Shown one piece after another: positions 1-5,427 of a DNA stretch of 6,152 nt. A program made the translations under genes and the position numbers. Within the stretch, counting starts at the first letter, position 1; every line of letters begins with the position of its first letter. This stretch comes from Catenibacterium sp. co_0103 (GTDB lineage Bacteria > Bacillota_I > Bacilli_A > Erysipelotrichales > Coprobacillaceae), in the NCBI RefSeq assembly GCF_004168205.1, contig NZ_RCYB01000108.1:1-6152 (forward strand), read 5' to 3'. A model generated the notes under the pieces. That model had not been told where the DNA came from, made no database searches, and saw nothing but the letters and a program-made list of their open reading frames with translations.

Positions 1-19
1 TTTTGGGTTTGGATATACG

Positions 20-72
20 AAAAAGAGCTGTAACGCTCAAGGTAGTAGTAAATACTACCTATTCGTTACAGC
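20..72 (-). terminator. Nested-stem Rho-independent terminator of glpF
   Basis: Reading the minus strand, a 9-bp outer stem (CGTTACAGC at 64-72 pairs with GCTGTAACG at 27-35) encloses an 8-bp inner stem (TACTACCT at 53-60 with AGGTAGTA at 40-47, loop 48-52). It is followed by a T run, seen as AAAAA at 20-24 on the plus strand. The hairpin begins 7 bases after the glpF stop codon, so it most likely ends that transcript. The two-layer stem is longer than a typical terminator. Bases 1-19 show nothing else. Confidence 0.85.
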
Positions 73-78
73 CCCTTC

Positions 79-810
79 TTAGAAAATGTTGAAATATAAT
101 AGACAAGCACAGATACTTGCACAAATTGGAGCAAGTACTGGTACCCATGCATAATCCCACTGAGAAGTTCCCTTGTTCTTGATTGGTAAGATTGCATGTA
201 AGATTCTTGGGCCTAAGTCACGAGCTGGGTTTAAAGCTGGACCAGTAGGACCACCAAATGAAGCAACTAATGCCATAACTAATAAACCAACACCGATGAA
301 ACCAGCACCCTGATTACCATGTTCGAAAATTGGTGAATGAGTAATAGATAATGCACAGAAGAATAAGATAAATGATCCGAAGAATTCGTTTAAGAAACCA
401 TTGAGCTTATTGTTTGTTGCATCAGTAGTTGAGAATGTACCTAAGATTGCTTCAGGATTTTCTGTTGAATCATAATGAGGCTTGAAGCAAAGATAAACAA
501 TGAACTGACCTACGATAGCACCAGCAAACTGTACTAAGATGTAAGGTAATACTTCAGCTAATGGTACATCACCTACAACAGCAAGACCAATAGTGAATGC
601 TGGGTTAATATGGTTACCAGAAATTTTACCAATCATAAGAGCTGGAATCATAACGGCCATACCATAACCGATTGCAATGACGATCCATCCACTGTGGCTT
701 CCCTTTGTTCCCTTTAATTCCACGTTTGCTACTGAGCCGTTACCAATCATAACCATGATTGCAGTACCAAGGAACTCAGCAATGAGACGAGTAGTTAATG
801 AAAATGTCAT
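79..810 (-). CDS. glpF: Aquaglyceroporin / glycerol uptake facilitator (MIP family)
   Basis: A 243-residue inner-membrane channel of the MIP family, predicted to pass glycerol and other small neutral solutes by diffusion. The sequence shows both hallmark NPA boxes: NPA at residues 69-71 (in SGNHINPAFTIG) and NPA at 194-196, followed by R197 and D198. The NPARD form is typical of glycerol facilitators rather than strict water channels. N-terminal AEFLGT (11-16) is also family-typical. Aligned by eye to E. coli GlpF, the selectivity filter would be Y49, V182, P191, R197 instead of W, G, F, R. To my recollection this resembles the lactococcal/lactobacillal channels with broader permeability. The start is supported by an AGGGGGA ribosome binding site 6-12 bases upstream. 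It is monocistronic, with its own promoter and terminator. No glpK or glpD is adjacent, so a role other than glycerol catabolism, such as lactic acid or dihydroxyacetone passage, remains possible. Confidence 0.92.
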   Translation of the reverse strand: MTFSLTTRLIAEFLGTAIMVMIGNGSVANVELKGTKGSHSGWIVIAIGYGMAVMIPALMIGKISGNHINPAFTIGLAVVGDVPLAEVLPYILVQFAGAIVGQFIVYLCFKPHYDSTENPEAILGTFSTTDATNNKLNGFLNEFFGSFILFFCALSITHSPIFEHGNQGAGFIGVGLLVMALVASFGGPTGPALNPARDLGPRILHAILPIKNKGTSQWDYAWVPVLAPICASICACLLYFNIF

Positions 811-855
811 AATTGTCCCCCTATTTAATATTTAATTGTGTTTAATGACAAATGG

Positions 856-884
856 ATTATAAAACCTGTATTTCAATGTGTCAA
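856..884 (-). promoter_or_regulatory. Consensus sigma-A promoter of glpF
   Basis: On the minus strand a perfect -35 TTGACA (879-884) is separated by exactly 17 bases from a perfect -10 TATAAT (856-861). Transcription should start near 849, giving a leader of about 40 bases that ends in the AGGGGGA ribosome binding site just before the ATG at 810. A perfect match predicts strong expression. The 8-base palindrome AACATGTT (883-890) touches the -35 box and could be an operator half, but nothing else supports that. Confidence 0.88.
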
Positions 885-897
885 CATGTTTCTAAAA

Positions 898-911
898 TGT
901 TAATGCTTACA
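898..911. promoter_or_regulatory. Candidate CcpA cre site between glpF and bcp
   Basis: The minus-strand 14-mer TGTAAGCATTAACA matches the cre consensus TGWAANCGNTNWCA at every defined position except the central G, which is A here. It lies upstream of the glpF -35 box, centred near -55 relative to the predicted glpF start and near -62 relative to the predicted bcp start. In Bacillus, cre sites near -56 act in CcpA activation (ackA is the known case). Carbon-source control of glpF is therefore plausible. The call rests on one short match in AT-rich DNA. Confidence 0.45.
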
Positions 912-953
912 ATCGTTTTTTATGCATAGGTAGCACATTATTTTTATTTTTGG

Positions 954-971
954 TATAATGCATAAAGGAGG
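954..971 (+). promoter_or_regulatory. Extended -10 promoter and ribosome binding site of bcp
   Basis: TATAAT at 954-959 is preceded by TGG, an extended -10 element. The best -35 spacing (931-936, TAGCAC) is a poor match, as is common for extended -10 promoters. The ribosome binding site AAAGGAGG (964-971) follows almost at once, so the predicted leader is only about 13-15 bases. The ATG at 958 lies inside the -10 box and cannot be the translation start if this promoter is used. Confidence 0.65.
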
Positions 972-978
972 TTATATT

Positions 979-1434
979 ATGTTAGAGATTAATACAAAAG
1001 CACCTTCTTTTAATCTACCAGATGAAGAAGGCAATATGCATACTTTAGAAGAATATAGAGGTCATCGTGTGATTCTCTATTTCTATCCTAGAGATAATAC
1101 ACCTGGATGTTCTAAACAGGCATGTGGATTTAGAGACTTGTATCCTGAATTCTTAGAAAAGGATGCAGTGGTAATAGGAATCAGCAAGGATTCTGTAGCA
1201 AGTCATAAGAAGTTTAAAGAGAAATATGAATTGCCTTTTACTTTACTGTCTGACACAGAAAAGAAGACAATTATGGATTATGATGTATGGAAAGAAAAGA
1301 AGAATTATGGAAAGGTAAGTATGGGTGTTGTAAGAACAACTTACTTAATTAATGAAGAAGGAATCATCATTAAAGCCAAGGAAAAGGTAAAGACTACAGA
1401 TAATCCTCAAGAGATGCTTGAGGCTTTATCATGA
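979..1434 (+). CDS. bcp: Thioredoxin-dependent thiol peroxidase (BCP/PrxQ peroxiredoxin)
   Basis: A 151-residue cytoplasmic peroxiredoxin of the BCP/PrxQ class that reduces hydrogen peroxide and organic peroxides and is recycled by thioredoxin. The thioredoxin-like fold begins at APSFNL (8-13). The active-site segment YPRDNTPGCSKQAC (36-49) holds the peroxidatic cysteine C44, with P37 and T41. The resolving cysteine C49 sits five residues on, the arrangement of atypical two-Cys BCP enzymes. R119 in GVVRTTYLI is the probable conserved active-site arginine. Length is normal for the family. The start at 979 is preferred over the in-frame ATG at 958 because AAAGGAGG lies 7 bases before it and the residues between are not conserved. 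It is the first gene of an operon. Its stop overlaps the yaaA start by four bases (ATGA), implying translational coupling. Confidence 0.95.
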   Translation: MLEINTKAPSFNLPDEEGNMHTLEEYRGHRVILYFYPRDNTPGCSKQACGFRDLYPEFLEKDAVVIGISKDSVASHKKFKEKYELPFTLLSDTEKKTIMDYDVWKEKKNYGKVSMGVVRTTYLINEEGIIIKAKEKVKTTDNPQEMLEALS

Positions 1435-2165
1435 AGATTATTATGAGTCCTGCTAAGAAGATGAGAAGCGACGAGGATGCATCTATCACTCCTACTACAC
1501 CTTGTTTTCTTAATGAGTCTTGTATATTAGAAGAAAAGCTTAAGAGTATGCCCTATGATGAGTTAAGAAGATTGTGGAAAACTAATGAATCATTAACACA
1601 TCAATGTTTTGAAGAGTTACAGGAGCGTCAGTTCAAACCACTGACATGTGCAATTCATGCCTATGATGGGATTGCGTTTAAATATCTTCATCCTTTTTCT
1701 ATGAGTGATAGTGAAAGAGATTATTTAAACAAGCATTTACGTATTTTATCGGGGTTGTATGGGGTTTTGACTCCTACTGATGGAATTGTACCCTATCGTT
1801 TAGAAATGGGCGTTAAATCGCTTAATTTGTATGATTTTTGGGGCAGTAAGATTTATGAATCACTTGATGATCATGTGATTATTAATCTTGCATCTAAGGA
1901 ATATTCTAAATGTATTACTGATTATTTAAAGAAAGATGATCAATGTATAGAAATACAGTTTCTAAGAAATATTAAAGGAGTACTCAAGCAGCAGGCAACA
2001 TATGCGAAGATGGCTAGAGGAGCGATGATCTCTTATATGGCTAAAGAAAAGATAGAAAATATAAAGGACTTAAAGAAGTTTAATGATTTAGATTTTGTAT
2101 TTGATGAAAAGCTGTCTAATGATCATTGTTTTGTATTTGTACAAGGGAGAAATGAAAATGAATAA
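1431..2165 (+). CDS. yaaA: Peroxide stress protein YaaA (DUF328 / UPF0246)
   Basis: A 244-residue cytoplasmic protein of the YaaA family. In E. coli, YaaA is induced by peroxide stress and lowers unincorporated iron, limiting Fenton damage. The fold contains a helix-hairpin-helix and binds DNA, but its biochemical activity is not settled. Family blocks visible here are MKIIMSPAKKM (1-11), YDGIAFKYL (78-86), the long conserved segment from LSGLYG (106-111) through PYRLEMG (121-127), NLASKEY (152-158) and AKMARG (192-197). Its length is slightly under the roughly 258 residues of E. coli. The ATG overlaps the bcp stop, so translation is probably coupled. The coding end overlaps the next gene's start by 8 bases. 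Pairing with a peroxiredoxin supports the peroxide-defence assignment from context. No clear PerR box was seen upstream of the operon. Confidence 0.93.
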   Translation: MKIIMSPAKKMRSDEDASITPTTPCFLNESCILEEKLKSMPYDELRRLWKTNESLTHQCFEELQERQFKPLTCAIHAYDGIAFKYLHPFSMSDSERDYLNKHLRILSGLYGVLTPTDGIVPYRLEMGVKSLNLYDFWGSKIYESLDDHVIINLASKEYSKCITDYLKKDDQCIEIQFLRNIKGVLKQQATYAKMARGAMISYMAKEKIENIKDLKKFNDLDFVFDEKLSNDHCFVFVQGRNENE

Positions 2166-3171
2166 GTTTTTAAAAGGTTTTGTATGTGCACTTCTTGTAT
2201 TAAGTACTGGATGTGCTAAAGAAGAGAAGAAAGAAACACCAAAGAAGACTAAGAAAAAGACAGAAGAAACAGCGCAGGTGACTCATACTGATATTACTAT
2301 GTCTTTTGTAGGTGATATGACTTTAGGTAATTATGCAGGCCAGGCATATGATGGGTCTTTTGATCAGGAATATGCGAAACAGGGTAATAATCCTGATTAT
2401 TTCTTAAAGAATGTCAAGAGTGTTTTTGAACAGGACGATTTAACTATTGCGAATCTAGAAGGTCCTTTAACCGATGAAGAGAGTCATGTTATTAAGTCAT
2501 TCCCTTTTAAAGGTAAAAAGGAATATGCAAAGATTTTAACTAATAGTAGTGTTGAAGCTGTGACAGTCGCAAATAACCATTCTATGGACCGTTATCAAAA
2601 AGGAATGGATGATACTAAAGCAACTCTAGATGAGTATGGTGTAGGCTATTTTGGATATTCAAAAAGCTATATTAAGGAAGTAAAGGGTATTAAGTTTGGT
2701 TTTCTTGGTTATGCATTTCCTAATGCTGTATCAGATGATATGAAGAATACGATTACTGAATTAAAGAAAAAGACTGATTTTGTGATTGTTTATTATCATT
2801 GGGGTATTGAAAGAAACTATAGTCCTACTCAGGGGCAGAGAGATTTAGCACATGCAACTATTGATGCAGGGGCGAATATGGTCGTAGGTAGTCATCCTCA
2901 TGTATTAGAAGGGATTGAAACATATAAGGATTCCCCTATTGTTTATAGTTTAAGTAACTTCTGTTTTGGTGGTAATAGAAATCCAAGTGATAAAGATTCT
3001 ATGATTTACCAGCAGACATTCCACTTTACTAATAAAAAGATCACGAGTATGGAACATAAGATTATTCCATGTATGATTTCTTCTGTAAAGTATCGTAATA
3101 ACTATCAGCCTATTATTGCCACTGGACAGGATGCAGAGCGTATCTTAAAGAAAGTTAATACAATACAGTAA
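2158..3171 (+). CDS. CapA-family metallophosphatase-like lipoprotein
   Basis: A 337-residue, probably surface-anchored protein of the CapA/PGA_cap family. It opens with a lipoprotein signal: MNK, a hydrophobic stretch (4-15) and STGC with lipid-acceptor C19. A charged Lys/Glu/Thr-rich linker (20-44) follows. The catalytic-type domain then shows calcineurin-like metal-site motifs in order: VGD (51-53), NLEGP (99-103), NNH (139-141), HWG (214-216) and GSHPH (244-248), followed by YSLSNF. CapA proteins are linked to poly-gamma-glutamate capsule production, but no capB or capC is adjacent, so the substrate is unknown and capA should not be transferred as a name. The start at 2158 fits the ribosome binding site AGGGAGA (2144-2150) with 7-base spacing. 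The ATG at 2152 is too close to that site, and earlier ones give no signal peptide. It is the last gene of the bcp-yaaA operon. Confidence 0.88.
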   Translation: MNKFLKGFVCALLVLSTGCAKEEKKETPKKTKKKTEETAQVTHTDITMSFVGDMTLGNYAGQAYDGSFDQEYAKQGNNPDYFLKNVKSVFEQDDLTIANLEGPLTDEESHVIKSFPFKGKKEYAKILTNSSVEAVTVANNHSMDRYQKGMDDTKATLDEYGVGYFGYSKSYIKEVKGIKFGFLGYAFPNAVSDDMKNTITELKKKTDFVIVYYHWGIERNYSPTQGQRDLAHATIDAGANMVVGSHPHVLEGIETYKDSPIVYSLSNFCFGGNRNPSDKDSMIYQQTFHFTNKKITSMEHKIIPCMISSVKYRNNYQPIIATGQDAERILKKVNTIQ

Positions 3172-3195
3172 AAACTGGACTGCGGTCCAGTTTTT
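3170..3195. terminator. Bidirectional terminator between convergent genes
   Basis: ACTGGAC (3174-3180) pairs perfectly with GTCCAGT (3185-3191) around a TGCG loop. It is flanked by AAAAA on the left and TTTTT on the right, so it works on either strand. It ends the bcp-yaaA-capA-like operon on plus and the radical SAM gene on minus. Both stop codons (TAA at 3169-3171 and TAA at 3196-3194 on minus) lie in its flanking tracts, leaving almost no spacer. Confidence 0.92.
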
Positions 3196-4060
3196 AGATG
3201 AAATCTAATAAATCTAATCTATGATCTTCATATGTACGAAGATAGTTAAATATTTCTTCATGTTCATGCATGATACCATTTTCTTCACACACTTGATGGA
3301 ATATACGCATCAACTGCTTATTTTGTGGACTAGAGAGAATATAGCTATTTCCATACTTATGGATATACTTTTCTTTCAGTCCTGGAAAGTGTTGATCTAG
3401 CTTAGAATAGAAAAATTCTCTATTGCCTTCTCTTAAGGTAACACCCATACCAAAGCATATAATTCCTTTCACATAAGCCTTAATACAGTAATCAAGTATC
3501 CCTCTTAAGTTTTCTTCATTATCATTGATAAACGGAAGAATAGGTGTCAACCAAACAATAGTAGGTATACCTTCTTTTTGAAGAGTGAGTAATGTTTCAA
3601 AACGTTCTTTAGTTGTTGAAACATTAGGTTCTAGCTTTTTACATAGTTTTTCATTATAAGTAGTGAGAGTCATCTGAATGACACATTTAGAATGTGTCTG
3701 AATGGATTTCAGTATATCCAAGTTTCTTAATACACGTGATGATTTAGTAATGAGCGTAACTCCAAAACCATTTCTATCAATGATTTCTAATGCGCCTCTT
3801 GTATACAACAATTGATCTTCTAAGGGAATATAAGGGTCCGTCATAGCCCCCATGCCAATCATACAGGGTTTTCGTTTCTTTTTCAAAGAAGCACCTAAGA
3901 GTTCTAATGCATTCTCTTTAACTTCTATATCTTCAAACAAGTGATCCATATGATAGCAGTCACTTCTAGAATCACAATAGATGCATCCATGCAGACATCC
4001 TCTATAGAGGTTCATTCCATTGCTGGAAGATAATATACCTTTAACCTTTTTATAATGCAT
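3194..4060 (-). CDS. SPL-like radical SAM protein (Rv2578c-type)
   Basis: A 288-residue radical S-adenosylmethionine enzyme. The [4Fe-4S]-binding motif is C22-x3-C26-x2-C29, in YRGCLHGCIYCDSRSDCY. Further family-typical blocks are TDPYIPLE (74-81), LITKSSRV, PILPFIND (a loop seen in many SPL-like radical SAM proteins) and FGMGVTLREGNREFFY near the C-terminus. This set fits the family often annotated as spore photoproduct lyase-like or Rv2578c, whose substrate is unknown. Calling it a true spore photoproduct lyase would go beyond the evidence: it is shorter than SplB, and no sporulation gene is nearby. The start at 4060 is supported by AAGGAGT 4 bases upstream. No strong promoter was found; TATACA (minus strand, plus coordinates 4097-4092) is a weak -10 candidate. 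It is convergent with the CapA-like gene and shares its terminator. Confidence 0.88.
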   Translation of the reverse strand: MHYKKVKGILSSSNGMNLYRGCLHGCIYCDSRSDCYHMDHLFEDIEVKENALELLGASLKKKRKPCMIGMGAMTDPYIPLEDQLLYTRGALEIIDRNGFGVTLITKSSRVLRNLDILKSIQTHSKCVIQMTLTTYNEKLCKKLEPNVSTTKERFETLLTLQKEGIPTIVWLTPILPFINDNEENLRGILDYCIKAYVKGIICFGMGVTLREGNREFFYSKLDQHFPGLKEKYIHKYGNSYILSSPQNKQLMRIFHQVCEENGIMHEHEEIFNYLRTYEDHRLDLLDFI

Positions 4061-4132
4061 ATTACTCCTTTTCTAAGCAAATACGACAATTTGTATAATG
4101 AATTTCTTTTAAAAAAATCATATAATAATGTC

Positions 4133-4201
4133 GGAAAGAGATTTCCCACTCTTTTCTACCCTTCGAGGTCAGCAACCATTCCCTTCTTAGCTGACCTTTT
4201 T
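4133..4201 (+). ncRNA. Candidate small structured RNA or attenuator ending in a terminator
   Basis: On the plus strand GGAAAGAG (4133-4140) can pair with CTCTTTTC (4149-4156) with one G-U pair. Alternatively GGAAA (4133-4137) pairs with TTTCC (4142-4146) around a GAGA tetraloop. Ten bases later a strong hairpin, AGGTCAGC (4166-4173) with GCTGACCT (4190-4197) and a 16-base loop, runs into TTTTT (4197-4201), giving a Rho-independent terminator shape. Plausible -10 boxes TATAAT occur at 4094-4099 and 4121-4126 but lack good -35 boxes. No plus-strand gene follows, so it may be a free-standing small RNA or a remnant leader. I matched it to no known riboswitch or RNA family. Confidence 0.4.
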
Positions 4202-4257
4202 ATTTATTATTTACATAAAATTGGTTTATTCATTACCTTATATCAATATAATACAAG

Positions 4258-4307
4258 TGATGAAGATATGTGATCCCCACCATATTCTACATATATCCGC
4301 TTCATCA
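4258..4307. other. Long imperfect inverted repeat 3' of cobW
   Basis: TGATGAAG (4258-4265) pairs with CTTCATCA (4300-4307), and directly inside it ATATGT (4266-4271) pairs with ACATAT (4289-4294). This gives 14 base pairs with a 5-base bulge (4295-4299) and a 17-base loop. On plus it lies just after TATAAT (4247-4252) and just before a terminator, as in a small RNA. On minus it would be the 3' untranslated end of cobW, but no T run follows there. Its role is unknown; a transcript-end stabiliser or part of a small RNA are the simplest ideas. Confidence 0.4.
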
Positions 4308-4310
4308 ATT

Positions 4311-4331
4311 ACCAGCTATGCTGGTTTTTTT
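4311..4331 (+). terminator. Plus-strand terminator hairpin overlapping the cobW stop
   Basis: ACCAGC (4311-4316) pairs with GCTGGT (4320-4325) around a TAT loop, followed by a run of seven T (4325-4331). The polarity makes it a plus-strand terminator. On minus the hairpin is followed by AATTGATG and would end cobW poorly. The cobW TAG stop (4318-4316) lies in the stem and loop. No plus-strand gene lies just upstream, so it may insulate cobW from readthrough or end a small RNA. Confidence 0.6.
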
Positions 4332-5251
4332 ATATATTCTTCTATCTTTTCTTTATTTAATGATTCACCAATGACAATAATGATTTCCTGACCTTTCGCA
4401 ATTGTTTCAGTAGTAATCTGATCTTTTGACGCATTAAGTTCTATCCATTGATCATTTTCTGGTATAAAGCCTTTGATTCTAAATACTTTGCCACACTCAG
4501 AATCATTAAAAATAGATTGAGTTGCATGAATCAACTCTTCTTTAGTAATTGCTTGATTCATAAAAAACATAGTAGAGAAAGCTTCTTCTTTCTTAAAGAA
4601 CATCTTAATAAAGCCTTCTAATTCATAACCAGAATGAAGAATAGAATTAAAGTCATCATTATTGAGTGTTTCTAAATCAAGGCAGTCTTCTTTATTAAAT
4701 CTTCTTTTACATTTAATTAGAGACATTGTGTTATTTAAGTGTGTGATTGTGTTATTGATTTCTTCTTCTGTGGCTTCACTAGAGCGACTGAGAATGATTT
4801 TACCAGCATCTGCAACCTGACAGCCTAGTAAGTAATCTGATTGCTTAGAAAGGTTATTTTCTAGCTTAGAATTCACTAAAGCAATCACATTACCAATCTC
4901 ATACCATTTATCTAATGGTTCTTCATGAAGTACATCAAAGAACTCATCGACATCATAAATACCTGATGGTTCTACTAGTATCCTATCAAAACCTCTCATA
5001 CCCATAGAAATGAGTTTTGTCTTAAAACGGCGTCTATGACAGTCTAAATCTCCTCCACCAACAACCATTTCTAGTTCACATTGGTCACCTAATTCTTCTT
5101 CTAATACCATCATATCTACATTAATCGCACCAAAATCATTTTCCAATATTGCGATATGCAGTCCTTGATCAATTAAATACTTCGCATATTTCTTAATAAA
5201 TGTTGTTTTACCTGATCCTAAAAAACCTGTAATTAAATCTACTTGTACCAT
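4316..5251 (-). CDS. CobW/COG0523-family G3E GTPase-like protein, variant motifs
   Basis: A 311-residue cytoplasmic protein of the G3E P-loop family (CobW, HypB, UreG, ZNG1). Members couple nucleotide hydrolysis to metal delivery. Visible parts are the Walker A loop GFLGSGKT (9-16), ENDFGAINVD (37-46), the EPSG motif (94-97) that stands in for ETSG/ESSG, and a CobW C-terminal domain starting near FRIKGF. Two signature motifs differ. The CxCC metal motif position reads GGDLDC (66-71), giving D-x-D-C. The guanine-specificity NKxD reads SRSS (155-158, in IILSRSSEA). I believe related clostridial proteins share these changes, so this is probably a subfamily and not decay; metal and nucleotide specificity cannot be assigned. 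The start has AGAGGTGA 5 bases upstream. It is monocistronic with its own strong promoter, and no cobalamin, nickel or zinc genes are adjacent. Confidence 0.9.
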   Translation of the reverse strand: MVQVDLITGFLGSGKTTFIKKYAKYLIDQGLHIAILENDFGAINVDMMVLEEELGDQCELEMVVGGGDLDCHRRRFKTKLISMGMRGFDRILVEPSGIYDVDEFFDVLHEEPLDKWYEIGNVIALVNSKLENNLSKQSDYLLGCQVADAGKIILSRSSEATEEEINNTITHLNNTMSLIKCKRRFNKEDCLDLETLNNDDFNSILHSGYELEGFIKMFFKKEEAFSTMFFMNQAITKEELIHATQSIFNDSECGKVFRIKGFIPENDQWIELNASKDQITTETIAKGQEIIIVIGESLNKEKIEEYIKKPA

Positions 5252-5270
5252 AAGTTCACCTCTTGATTTT

Positions 5271-5298
5271 ATTATATGTTGATATAATATTTTGTCAA
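5271..5298 (-). promoter_or_regulatory. Sigma-A promoter of the cobW-family gene
   Basis: On the minus strand TTGACA (5293-5298) and TATAAT (5271-5276) are both perfect, with a 16-base spacer. Transcription should start near 5264, giving a leader of about 13 bases with AGAGGTGA before the ATG at 5251. The short leader leaves no room for a riboswitch. No convincing Zur or other metal-regulator palindrome was recognised in or beside the promoter. Confidence 0.82.
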
Positions 5299-5375
5299 AC
5301 AGTTCACATTAGTCACATATAATAGACATAGAATACTCTTTAGAAAGTATGTGTGAATTATGTCAAACCATGGAC

Positions 5376-5404
5376 TTAACATGCCTATATGTTTGTGTTA
5401 GGAT
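5376..5404 (+). promoter_or_regulatory. Probable promoter of the bile salt hydrolase gene
   Basis: TTAACA (5376-5381) is followed after 17 bases by TAGGAT (5399-5404) preceded by TGT, an extended -10. A start near 5411 leaves a short leader containing AAAGGGGG (5412-5419). A perfect TATAAT at 5318-5323 is an alternative, but its nearest -35-like box (TTGTCA at 5292) is 20 bases away. The rest of 5252-5427 holds the divergent cobW promoter and an imperfect repeat (GTTCACAT and GTCACAT, 5302-5318) of unknown meaning. Confidence 0.5.
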
Positions 5405-5427
5405 TCAGATTAAAGGGGGCAGTGATT

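Noticed and set aside
958..978. Upstream ATG extending bcp by 7 residues
   Set aside because: This ATG overlaps the -10 box, and the extension would encode the ribosome binding site itself. The start at 979 fits spacing and family length.
2095..2157. Upstream starts extending the CapA-like gene by up to 21 residues
   Set aside because: They lie within yaaA, lack a ribosome binding site, and would put extra residues before a clean lipoprotein signal peptide that begins at 2158.
4055..4273. 72-codon plus-strand open frame between the radical SAM and cobW genes
   Set aside because: It begins inside the radical SAM gene's start region, has no ribosome binding site, resembles no known protein, and runs through both the terminator-like hairpin and part of the inverted repeat. 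It is most likely a chance frame.
4258..4307. Riboswitch (purine, TPP or T-box) on either strand
   Set aside because: The hairpin loops and joining bases do not match the conserved cores of these classes, and no suitable downstream gene exists on the plus strand.
5302..5354. CACAT direct repeats and CACATA/TATGTG inverted repeat between cobW and the bile salt hydrolase gene
   Set aside because: These are short, imperfect matches in AT-rich DNA with overlapping alternative pairings. They are too weak to call an operator.
5389..5427. Upstream start for the bile salt hydrolase
   Set aside because: The catalytic cysteine must be the second residue, and the ribosome binding site is placed for 5428.
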